DNA of 22,278 nt from the NCBI GenBank assembly GCA_937894935.1, contig CALAYC010000207.1, positions 1-22,278 of the forward strand. Reading direction: 5' to 3'. Below, piece by piece: positions 1-7,130 of the stretch (position 1 is its first letter; each line of letters begins with the position of its first letter). Source of the DNA: an uncultured Verrucomicrobiota bacterium. GTDB lineage: Bacteria > Verrucomicrobiota > Verrucomicrobiia > Limisphaerales > JADLHS01. Under the pieces are notes generated by a model. It did not search any database, was not told the origin of the DNA, and saw only the letters and a program-made list of their open reading frames with translations. Position numbers and translations under genes: made by a program.

Positions 1-186
1 GCGGAAACATTGCCGCCCGGTACCACACTCGGCGAATTGCACGATCGTTTGATGGTGAAATTCCCCAAACTCGTGGCGATGAAAAAATCCACGTTGCTCG
101 CCGTAGGAGTGGATTATCAATCGCGCGAGTATGAACTGAAGGATGGCGACGAAGTATCGCTTTTTCCGCCGGTGCAGGGAGGTTGA
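1..186 (+). CDS. moaD: MoaD/ThiS-family sulfur carrier, C-terminal part (molybdopterin synthase small subunit)
   Basis: The window opens inside this gene; 61 residues remain, of the roughly 80 usual for MoaD. The protein ends in PVQGG, and the terminal Gly-Gly is the hallmark of the beta-grasp sulfur carriers. In MoaD this glycine is adenylated and then thiocarboxylated, supplying sulfur to convert cPMP into molybdopterin. The stretch DGDEVSLFPPVQGG is typical of MoaD. The assignment rests on this tail plus moaE only 430 bases downstream in the same direction; ThiS is the alternative, but moaE argues against it. The stop codon directly abuts the next ATG, so the genes are probably translated together. 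The N-terminus lies outside the window. Confidence 0.85.
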   Translation, partial: AETLPPGTTLGELHDRLMVKFPKLVAMKKSTLLAVGVDYQSREYELKDGDEVSLFPPVQGG

Positions 187-618
187 ATGAAAATGACCGA
201 CGCCGATGCTGCGTTCCTCCGGGCGTTTGAAGATTGTTCGTTGCCGTCTGCCGAGTGGAAACATCGAGCACATTTGAAGGTCGCGTATCTTTATCTCGGT
301 CGGTATCCGTTCGAGCAGGCGTTGGAACGCGTGCGGAAGAACATCCGTCGTTACAACGCAGCGACCGATACTCCGGAAACGCTGGAGCGTGGTTATCACG
401 AAACGATGACCGTCGCGTGGTTGCGGCTGGTTGATTTTACGTTGCGCGAATATGGTCCGGCGGCCAGTGCGGATGAGTTCCTTGAAGCGCAAGAACAGTT
501 GCTCAATCGTAAAGCGCTGCGATTTTTCTACTCACCCGAGCGATTGGTCAGTTGGCAGGCGAAAGCGGAATTTGTCGCGCCCGATCTGACACCATTGCCG
601 GTCAGTTCCAAATCATGA
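187..618 (+). CDS. Conserved hypothetical protein inserted between moaD and moaE
   Basis: This 143-residue, mostly helical soluble protein has no signal peptide or membrane segment. I do not recognise a named family. From memory, similar uncharacterised bacterial proteins share its three landmarks: W24-x-H26-x-x-H29 near the N-terminus, H71-E72-T near the middle, and YSPERL (115-120) followed by a PDLTPLP tail. The clustered His and Glu residues could bind a metal, but that is inference. The ATG at 187 directly follows the moaD stop and lies just after a GGGAGG ribosome-binding sequence; ATG 193 is an alternative. Its stop overlaps the moaE start by four bases (ATGA), so translational coupling on both sides is likely. 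This suggests, without proving, a role linked to molybdenum cofactor. Confidence 0.85.
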   Translation: MKMTDADAAFLRAFEDCSLPSAEWKHRAHLKVAYLYLGRYPFEQALERVRKNIRRYNAATDTPETLERGYHETMTVAWLRLVDFTLREYGPAASADEFLEAQEQLLNRKALRFFYSPERLVSWQAKAEFVAPDLTPLPVSSKS

Positions 619-1001
619 AACGCGAACTTACCATTACGCGTGAGCCGATTGACGAAGCAAATCTGCTGGTGGGACGTCAGGTTTCCGACGGCATGGGTGC
701 GGTGGTGTATTTCCTCGGCGTCGTACGCGGCAGCGAAAATGGTCAGGCGATTTCAGCCATCGAGTACGAAGCGTTTGAGAAGATGGTCACGCATCAATTC
801 AATCTGCTCTTCGATGAGCTGGAGCGGCGCTGGCCAATTGAATCGGTGCGACTGGTGCATCGCATCGGCGTGGTGCGGGTGAATGAACCGTCGCTGTGGG
901 TGGAAGTTGTTGCGCCGCATCGCGGTGAAGCGTTTGCCGCGTGTCAGTGGTTGATTGATGAAATGAAACGCGTCGTGCCGATCTGGAAAAAGCCGATTTG
1001 A
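615..1001 (+). CDS. moaE: Molybdopterin synthase catalytic subunit MoaE
   Basis: This 128-residue protein is the large subunit of molybdopterin synthase, the cytoplasmic enzyme that transfers sulfur from thiocarboxylated MoaD to cPMP. Family features are visible: GAVVYFLGVVRG (28-39) with the conserved Arg38, the YEAFEKMV segment, VHRIGVVRVNEPSLWVEV, and PHRGEAF with His102-Arg103 at the expected active site. The C-terminus carries DEMKRVVPIWKKP, with lysines 118, 125 and 126 matching the conserved catalytic lysine region. I chose ATG 615 because it gives the normal family length and overlaps the upstream stop as ATGA. The frame is open upstream to 552 but looks non-coding there. Confidence 0.95.
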   Translation: MKRELTITREPIDEANLLVGRQVSDGMGAVVYFLGVVRGSENGQAISAIEYEAFEKMVTHQFNLLFDELERRWPIESVRLVHRIGVVRVNEPSLWVEVVAPHRGEAFAACQWLIDEMKRVVPIWKKPI

Positions 1002-1067
1002 GCCGGAAGCGCGGCGGTGTTGTCACTCCAATCTCGACGCCACCCGTTCAACTCACTAACGTGCGCC

Positions 1068-2324
1068 ATGCAACTGAAGCTGATCAGCTTGCTTGGACTG
1101 CTGGCTTTTCTCGGTGTCGCCTGGGCAATTTCTGCCAATCGTAAACTCTTTCCATGGCGTACGGTGTTGTGGGGTTTGGCGCTACAATTCATCTTCGCCA
1201 TTCTGATTCTCAAAACCGCGCTTGGGCACGCCGTTTTTGAATACGCCGGAAAAGCCATTACGAAGCTGTCGGACTTTGCTCGCGAAGGAACGCAATTCGT
1301 CTTCGGGCCGTTGGCAAAAGAGGAAACCATGACTGCCGCGTTTGGTGCTCAGAACACGGTGATTTTTGCGGTGTTGATTCTGGGAACGATCATCGTGGTC
1401 GCGATGTTATCGTCGCTTTTTTATCACTGGGGAATATTGCAGAAGGTGGTGCAGGCGTTCGCGTGGGTGATGCGAAAGGCGATGCGGACAAGTGGCGCCG
1501 AGACCTTGTCGGCGGCGGCGAATGTTTTCATGGGGCAAACCGAAGCGCCGTTGTTGGTGAAACCTTATCTGCCTCGCCTGACGCGAAGTGAATTGCTGTG
1601 TCTGATGACTGGCGGAATGGCAACCATCGCCGGCGGAGTGGCTGCGTTATATGCGGAATTCGGGAAAATGGCAGGACATCCGGAGGTGGCCGGACACTTA
1701 TTAACGGCTTCGGTTTTAAACGCACCGGCGGCGTTATTAATCGCCAAAATCATGATGCCGGAAACGGAGGTCAGCGAAACTGCCAGTGGCCATGTAAAAG
1801 ATCCGCCGCGCACCACGGTGAACGGTGTGGATGCGCTGTGTCGCGGTGCGAGTGATGGAATGATGCTTTCGGTAAACGTCATCGCCATGTTGATTGCGTT
1901 TGTCGCACTGGTCGCGCTGGTGAATTTCGTGCTCGTGTGGCCGCAACAGAAGTTTGGCATCAGCACCCCGGTTACGTTGCAAATGATTCTGGGCTGGCTC
2001 AACGCGCCGTTTGCGTGGTTGATGGGCGTGCCGACGGAAGATTGCGTGACGATTGGACGCGTTCTCGGTGAACGCATCGTGCTAAGTGAGTTCATCGGTT
2101 ACCTGTCGCTGAACAGCGTGACGGTTGATCCGCGCAGTTACACGATTGGGACGTATGCGTTGTGCGGATTTGCCAATGTGGCGAGCATCGCGATTCAAGT
2201 AGGCGGCATTGGTTCGCTTGCACCGGAACGCCGAGGCGACATGGCGAAACTTGGCGTGCGCGCGATGATTGGTGGTTTGCTTGCGACGTATCTGAGCGCG
2301 ACGATTGCGGGAGTTTTGATTTGA
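1068..2324 (+). CDS. nupC: Concentrative nucleoside transporter (CNT/NupC family)
   Basis: This 418-residue inner-membrane protein has many hydrophobic helices, close to the roughly 400 residues usual for bacterial CNT transporters. These import nucleosides with protons or sodium. The diagnostic core is GQTEAPLLVKPYL followed by the glycine-rich MTGGMATIAGGVAALY stretch, both part of the nucleoside-binding region. The C-terminal half has LSEFIGYLSLN and CGFANVASIAIQVGGIG, again typical of CNT. ATG 1068 opens on a normal hydrophobic first helix; an in-frame GTG at 1017 would add an unlikely extension. No clear ribosome-binding site is visible. It is followed 31 bases later by an RbsD-like gene, which suggests a nucleoside and ribose salvage pair. 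Substrate specificity cannot be read from sequence. Confidence 0.93.
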   Translation: MQLKLISLLGLLAFLGVAWAISANRKLFPWRTVLWGLALQFIFAILILKTALGHAVFEYAGKAITKLSDFAREGTQFVFGPLAKEETMTAAFGAQNTVIFAVLILGTIIVVAMLSSLFYHWGILQKVVQAFAWVMRKAMRTSGAETLSAAANVFMGQTEAPLLVKPYLPRLTRSELLCLMTGGMATIAGGVAALYAEFGKMAGHPEVAGHLLTASVLNAPAALLIAKIMMPETEVSETASGHVKDPPRTTVNGVDALCRGASDGMMLSVNVIAMLIAFVALVALVNFVLVWPQQKFGISTPVTLQMILGWLNAPFAWLMGVPTEDCVTIGRVLGERIVLSEFIGYLSLNSVTVDPRSYTIGTYALCGFANVASIAIQVGGIGSLAPERRGDMAKLGVRAMIGGLLATYLSATIAGVLI

Positions 2325-2355
2325 GCCGAGGTCGCACGAGCGCTAGAACTTCGCC

Positions 2356-2745
2356 ATGCTCAAATCCGGGATTCTCAATCCGCACATTCTCGAACTCATT
2401 GCGCGGGTGCGGCACACCAACACGCTGGTGATTGCAGATCGCGGGTTTCCGTTCTGGCCGCAAATCGAGACGGTGGATATTTCGCTGGTGGACGATGTGC
2501 CGACGGTGCTGCAAGTGTTGGCAGCGGTGCGGGGGAGTTGCGTGATTGGCAAAGCGTGGATGGCAAAGGAGTTCATAGAAAAAAATGACAAACGCACGCA
2601 ACGACGTTTCCTTAATGCGCTCAAAGGAACGGCGGTCAAGTTCGAGCCGCATGTGGACTTTAAGAAGCGCGTGCCGAATGCCATCGGCCTGATTCGCACC
2701 GGTGATTCCACTCAATACGCGAATATGATTTTGGAATCGGCGTAG
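2356..2745 (+). CDS. rbsD: RbsD/FucU-family sugar pyranase (mutarotase)
   Basis: This 129-residue cytoplasmic protein belongs to the RbsD/FucU family, which speeds interconversion of pyranose and furanose forms (ribose) or anomers (fucose). Residues matching the RbsD active site are present: His20 in RHTN, Asp28 in VIADRGFP, His99 in FEPHVDF, and Tyr121 in the RTGDSTQYANMIL signature. RbsD normally has GHTD where this protein has RHTN, so the Asp is replaced by Asn22. It follows the nucleoside transporter by 31 bases on the same strand, so the two are probably co-transcribed; ribose released from imported nucleosides would be a sensible substrate. Ribose versus fucose preference is not certain. 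Confidence 0.88.
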   Translation: MLKSGILNPHILELIARVRHTNTLVIADRGFPFWPQIETVDISLVDDVPTVLQVLAAVRGSCVIGKAWMAKEFIEKNDKRTQRRFLNALKGTAVKFEPHVDFKKRVPNAIGLIRTGDSTQYANMILESA

Positions 2746-2809
2746 TCGCTGAGGTGACGAGACGAAAATTCCGTGCCGATATTTCTGCTCCGCTTTCTGA
2801 CGTCGGTGG

Positions 2810-3445
2810 CTATGGATCGAAGTCGGTCGGTAAATCAGGCTGACGCGCGTGTTCGAAGAGACGTTGAATCTGTGCTTTCGTGATTCGCGTAATGGAAAGT
2901 TCCGGCAATTCGTTTTCCGCAAAGAAATCCACGCCGTCGGTTTCGGAACTGTTCGCTGCCGTGCCGCCGATAATTTCGCAGCGCAGAAAAAATTTATACA
3001 CGTGAAAGGGAAATGTCGGTTCGTGCGGATGTTTGCTGCGATCCCAAACGGCGAGGAGTTTCAAAACACGCGTTTCGAATCCGGATTCTTCACGAATTTC
3101 ACGGACAACATTTTCTGCGGGCGATTCATTTAAATCCGCCCAACCGCCGGGCAGCGTCCAGCAACCATCCGAACGTTCCCGCACGAGAAGAATTTTATCA
3201 TCGCGAAACACCACACCGCGCACGTCCACTTTGGGCGTCGCGTAGCCGGAATCGATGGTAAGCAGTTCGCGAATGCGTGTCAGTTCCACATCTGAGCCGG
3301 CGGCGAGCATCTCGGCGGCGATGTCGCGAATCGCCTTGTAGCGTTCGATGTCGTAAGCGTCCTTCGTGAACGTGAGGCCGGTTTGCGCGATGGCTTGCAG
3401 GCGCGAACACCAATCCAGCCAACGTTGCGGTTCGAGCGAGGCCAT
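2810..3445 (-). CDS. Nudix hydrolase with N-terminal helical domain
   Basis: This 211-residue protein has a complete Nudix box at residues 101-123: Gly101, Glu107, then Arg115-Glu116-x-x-Glu119-Glu120-x-Gly122. It coordinates magnesium for cleavage of nucleoside diphosphates linked to another moiety. The first 65 or so residues (WLDWCSRLQAIAQTGLTF... and DIERYKAIRDIAAEML) match the small helical domain found at the N-terminus of one Nudix subgroup (Pfam NUDIX_N_2, by recollection), associated with ADP-sugar or similar substrates. The ATG sits only three bases after the glycosyltransferase stop, so the two are likely one operon, which could hint at a nucleotide-sugar or sugar-diphosphate substrate. 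The exact substrate is unknown. Confidence 0.93.
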   Translation of the reverse strand: MASLEPQRWLDWCSRLQAIAQTGLTFTKDAYDIERYKAIRDIAAEMLAAGSDVELTRIRELLTIDSGYATPKVDVRGVVFRDDKILLVRERSDGCWTLPGGWADLNESPAENVVREIREESGFETRVLKLLAVWDRSKHPHEPTFPFHVYKFFLRCEIIGGTAANSSETDGVDFFAENELPELSITRITKAQIQRLFEHARQPDLPTDFDP

Positions 3446-3448
3446 GCG

Positions 3449-4279
3449 TTAAACTATTTTTGTTCCCGAATTTTCTTCGGGCCGTGGCGCCGGCGCGCGG
3501 AGTTTTGCGTAAATCCAGCCTTCCAACGGACGCAACGGGCGCAGGAACTGGTAGAACGGTGAATAGATTAACCGCACGCGTACGACGGAAAGGAACATCG
3601 TCAGCGACGAACGGAACAGCGACGCGGTCACTTTCGATCCGATCATGTCCGTCCACTCAGTCGGCACTTCTTTAATCGTGAAGCCTGCGCGTCTGAGCGA
3701 AACGAGCAAATTCACGTCGAACGCAAGATCAGCGATGCGGAGGTTGGGATGAATTTTCCGAATCGCCTCGGCGCGGATGACTTTGCACGGGCATTGCGTG
3801 TCTTTGATGTTCATCCAGAAAAGCGTCTGGACGATGAGATGGAAGCAACGGCTGGTGAAGCGACGCACCCATGGTTGCGCCTGATGCAACACCGCACCCG
3901 GCAACCAACGCGAACCGATGATGCAATCGGCTTCCGGTAATCGTTTCACCAACGCGTGAAAAGCCTGTGGCGGCGAGGCGCCGTCGGCGTCCACGTATCC
4001 GATGGCTTCGGCTTGTGTGGCGAGTTTCAAGCCTTCGATGAGCGCGCCGCCTTTCCCGATGGGTTGAGGGAAATCGAGCAGACTGATGAAGGAAAATTCT
4101 TTCGCGACTTTTTCGACTACGCCGCGGGTGTTGTCGCGACAGCCGTTCAGTACGACGACGAGGTGAAATGGACCTTTGTATTGATCGCGGAAATAAGTGC
4201 CGAATTCGCGCAGCACCGGTTCGATGCGCGCTTCCTCGTTGTACGCCGGAATGAGCAGCAACAGACTCGGGTCAGGCAC
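3449..4279 (-). CDS. Family 2 glycosyltransferase (dolichol-phosphate-sugar synthase-like)
   Basis: This is a GT-A fold, inverting family 2 glycosyltransferase of about 276 residues. It shows LLLIPAYNEEARI at the N-terminus (nucleotide binding), LNGCRDNT, KGGALIEGL, the metal-binding Asp-Ala-Asp motif in YVDADGAS (about 97-99), GSRWLPGA, and DTQCPCKVIRAEAI, the last typical of polyprenyl-phosphate sugar transferases of the DPM type. No C-terminal transmembrane pair is seen, unlike GtrB proteins, so it is probably soluble or peripheral. I prefer GTG 4279 because the fold begins at once after it. The frame stays open to a TTG at 4321, but that extension runs into what looks like an intergenic hairpin element. 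It precedes the Nudix gene by three bases. Donor and acceptor are unknown. Confidence 0.9.
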   Translation of the reverse strand: MPDPSLLLLIPAYNEEARIEPVLREFGTYFRDQYKGPFHLVVVLNGCRDNTRGVVEKVAKEFSFISLLDFPQPIGKGGALIEGLKLATQAEAIGYVDADGASPPQAFHALVKRLPEADCIIGSRWLPGAVLHQAQPWVRRFTSRCFHLIVQTLFWMNIKDTQCPCKVIRAEAIRKIHPNLRIADLAFDVNLLVSLRRAGFTIKEVPTEWTDMIGSKVTASLFRSSLTMFLSVVRVRLIYSPFYQFLRPLRPLEGWIYAKLRAPAPRPEENSGTKIV

Positions 4280-4427
4280 GGAGATGAGGTAGCAAGGGCA
4301 GTAACAAATTCCAAGCTCCAAGCGCGCAGGGAAGCTTCAAATTCTCCTGCGTCGAATAACTCTGGTCACTCGGCGAATGACGGAATTTTGGGCGTTTTGT
4401 TTAACCGCCTGACAGTGATGCGAGTGA

Positions 4428-5864
4428 TTATTCGATTTTTATTTCGCGCTGGATGCCGAACTTCTCGATGCGTTTGCGCAAAGTGGCGCGCGTGATGCCG
4501 AGGAGTTTGGCGGCGTGAACCTGATTGTTCGCGGTTTCCTTGAGCGCTTCGATGACGAGTTCGCGTTCGACGGCGGGAAGAACCTTCAGTTTCGGATCGC
4601 GTTTGGCGATTTGGAATAATTGCCGGGCGAGCACCGCAGCGTCCGTAGCAGAACCCTCGCCCGCCGTAACGGGCATTGCGACGGCTGGGGTGCCTTGACC
4701 GGTAACTTCCGCAGGCAGATCGGCGGGGAGAATCGCATCGCTCTTCGCAATCACGTGCGCGCGGCGGATGATGTTTTCCAATTCGCGTACATTGCCCGGC
4801 CAATGATATTTCTCGAGTGCTTTAACGGCGGCGGAGGCGATGGATTTTGGTTGGCGATCCTGTTCCTTCGCGATCTTCTTCAGAAAATAATTTACCAACA
4901 GCGGAATATCTTCGCGGCGATCGCGCAACGGCGGAATGTGAATGCGAACGACGTTGAGCCGGTAGAACAGATCTTCGCGGAATTGTCTCGCAGCGACGGC
5001 TTGCTCGAGCGGCTTATTGGTCGCCGCGATGACGCGGACGTTGACCTTGATGGGCTGATTGCCGCCGACGCGTTCAAATGTGCCGCTTTGCAACACACGC
5101 AGAATTTTCGTTTGCGTGGGCGGGGTCATGTCGCCGATTTCATCGAGGAAAATCGTGCCGTTGTTGCATTGCTCAAATTTGCCGATGCGCTGGGCGGTGG
5201 CGCCGGTGAATGCGCCGCGTTCGTGACCGAACAATTCGCTTTCGAGCAATTGTTCGGGAATGGCCGCGCAGTTGACGGCGAGGAACGGTTGAGCGTTGCG
5301 TTCGCTGTGATGGTAAATGGCGCGGGCGACGAGTTCCTTCCCGGTACCGCTTTCACCGGTGATGAGAGCGGTGGCGTCTGTGCCGGCGACCTGACCGATG
5401 AGTTTGAACACCTGTTGCATCGCCTGGCTGCGGCCAACGACGCCTGCTTCGTAGTCTTCCGATTCGAGCAACGGTTGATATGACACGACCTGTTTCATGT
5501 CGCGCGCGGCTTTCAACGCGTTGGTGACGATTTCCTTGAGCTTCGGGACGTCGAACGGTTTCAGCAGATAATCGTACGCGCCGAGCTTCATCGCTTCGAT
5601 GGCGGTTTGCGTCGTGCCGTAGGCCGTCATCAGAATGACGAGCAGCTTGGTATCCATCTGCCGGATGCGCCGGAGCGTTTCCATTCCGGTGATGCCGCCC
5701 ATGCGAATGTCCATCAGGACAAGGTCGGGTTTGATCTTGGGAATCAGTTGCAGACCCTCTTCGCCGCTGGACGCGGTAAAGAGTTCGATGTCCGGCGAAT
5801 CGAAAATACGGCGAAAGGAATATTGGACGTCCGCCTCGTCATCGATCAGAAGTAGCTTACTCAT
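4428..5864 (-). CDS. NtrC-family sigma-54-dependent response regulator
   Basis: This 478-residue protein has the full three-domain layout. The receiver domain (1-120) has acidic residues Asp8-Asp9, phosphoacceptor Asp52, Thr80 and Lys102. The AAA+ domain begins near 142, with Walker A GESGTGKE (170-177), the sigma-54 contact loop GAFTGA (217-222) and Walker B GTIFLDEIGD (236-245). A Fis-type helix-turn-helix follows at the C-terminus (ANNQVHAAKLLGITRATLRK). It should bind upstream of sigma-54 promoters and drive open-complex formation when phosphorylated. No histidine kinase is adjacent in the window, so it is an orphan here. Without the kinase or targets, the signal it senses cannot be assigned. 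Confidence 0.96.
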   Translation of the reverse strand: MSKLLLIDDEADVQYSFRRIFDSPDIELFTASSGEEGLQLIPKIKPDLVLMDIRMGGITGMETLRRIRQMDTKLLVILMTAYGTTQTAIEAMKLGAYDYLLKPFDVPKLKEIVTNALKAARDMKQVVSYQPLLESEDYEAGVVGRSQAMQQVFKLIGQVAGTDATALITGESGTGKELVARAIYHHSERNAQPFLAVNCAAIPEQLLESELFGHERGAFTGATAQRIGKFEQCNNGTIFLDEIGDMTPPTQTKILRVLQSGTFERVGGNQPIKVNVRVIAATNKPLEQAVAARQFREDLFYRLNVVRIHIPPLRDRREDIPLLVNYFLKKIAKEQDRQPKSIASAAVKALEKYHWPGNVRELENIIRRAHVIAKSDAILPADLPAEVTGQGTPAVAMPVTAGEGSATDAAVLARQLFQIAKRDPKLKVLPAVERELVIEALKETANNQVHAAKLLGITRATLRKRIEKFGIQREIKIE

Positions 5865-6014
5865 TGGTTTCTAAATCAACCCGCTGAATAGCATAGCGAA
5901 ACGCGCGTGAGACGATAGCGAATTTTAAGTCGCAGCCAGAAAGATTAGAACAAAGCGCCTTCTACCGCAGGAATTAGCGGTAGGAACCGTGGGGATAACG
6001 CCGTCGGGCCGGAT

Positions 6015-6932
6015 TTATTGGGAATTAGCCACCTCGGATCGGGTGACGGGCGAAACCATGGGGACGCCAATCGGCGATTTTTGAATGGCCGCCGCCGCGT
6101 GTGGAGTAATGACCCTTACCGGTTCGGATTTAGCGGGTGCGGGTTGCGATGGCACATTGGAAATCGGTGCGGGCGTGGTCGGAGTAGCAGGCGGTTCGGT
6201 TTTGACGATGGGTGCGCTTGCATCGGCGACGATGCGTTCCCATTCCGGATGCGGTCCAAGCCAGCGGACCAAGCCGGAGCTTAAATCATAAACTGCGCCG
6301 ACGATGACGATTTTACCGGCACTGACGTGTTCACGGATAACGGCGCTGCGCGTGATGAGGTTTTGAATTTGTTGCCAGACGTTGGATTCGACGGCGCGGG
6401 CGAGTAATTCTTCTTCCGGACCGGATGCGCGGGCTTTTTCAACGGCGGGTTTGATGAGCGAAACTAAAGAGTTTTGGTGACCCGGTGCTTCAGTGTTTTG
6501 CGTGGCCGCGGCGACGACACCGCAATGCGTGTGGCCAAGCACCAATAACACCGGCGTGCTGAGTTGAGCGACGCCGTATTCGATAGTGGCCAATTCGCTC
6601 AGGCCCGCGACGTTTCCAGCAACCCGCACGACAAACAAATCTCCGGCACCGCGATCAAACAATAATTCGAGCGGCGCACGCGAATCGGAACAGGAAAGGA
6701 CGGTGGCAATCGGCTCCTGGCCAGCATCGGCGAGTTCAGCGCGTCGGGCCGGTTCGAGGTTGGGATGGAACGAGCGGCCTTCGGCGAAGCGGATGTTGCC
6801 TTCTTTAAGCAGCGTGAGCGTACTTTGTTGCAACATACGGGTCAGCTTGTCGGCGTCCGCCGGAGAATTCGCGTCGGCGTGACTCCAGGTCCAACTGACC
6901 AACAAAAGGGCGATGCTGAAAAACCTCTTCAT
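6015..6932 (-). CDS. Secreted beta-class carbonic anhydrase with proline-rich C-terminal tail
   Basis: This 305-residue protein carries a beta-carbonic anhydrase domain (about 30-230) that interconverts CO2 and bicarbonate. Zinc-site residues are visible: Cys81, Asp83 and Arg85 in CSDSR, and His134 with Cys137 in GHTHCG. The N-terminus (MKRFFSIALLLVSWTWSHA) is a signal peptide with probable cleavage near residue 19, so the enzyme should act in the periplasm. After the domain comes an unusual 65-residue tail rich in Pro, Ala, Thr and Val (about 240-305) with no predicted fold; such tails often span or attach to the envelope, but that is inference. It is transcribed away from the M20 gene, with about 200 bases between them. 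ATG 6932 directly starts the signal peptide. Confidence 0.93.
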   Translation of the reverse strand: MKRFFSIALLLVSWTWSHADANSPADADKLTRMLQQSTLTLLKEGNIRFAEGRSFHPNLEPARRAELADAGQEPIATVLSCSDSRAPLELLFDRGAGDLFVVRVAGNVAGLSELATIEYGVAQLSTPVLLVLGHTHCGVVAAATQNTEAPGHQNSLVSLIKPAVEKARASGPEEELLARAVESNVWQQIQNLITRSAVIREHVSAGKIVIVGAVYDLSSGLVRWLGPHPEWERIVADASAPIVKTEPPATPTTPAPISNVPSQPAPAKSEPVRVITPHAAAAIQKSPIGVPMVSPVTRSEVANSQ

Positions 6933-7130
6933 AAAAATAGCGCGATGACCGATTCAATTCGGCCATTCGTCAGGTTATCGGCAGAAAATGTCGGGTAATT
7001 AAGAAAAGTCGCAGAGTTTGAACGCGAATTCAAAACGGCGGTCTGGAGAAGGTGCGCTGATGCGAGATCGGCTTAAAGCAATCTGGCTCAAGTCTCGACT
7101 TCCCGCGGGGTGTCTCTAAACTTTTTTATC

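Noticed and set aside
4620..5483. 287-residue plus-strand open frame opposite the NtrC-type gene
   Set aside because: The minus-strand gene has full receiver and AAA+ motifs; the plus-strand frame has none and reads as an antisense shadow.
5962..5983. CTACCGC/GCGGTAG hairpin downstream of the carbonic anhydrase gene
   Set aside because: A perfect seven-base-pair stem with an eight-base loop, but no T run follows on the minus strand, so a terminator call is not supported.
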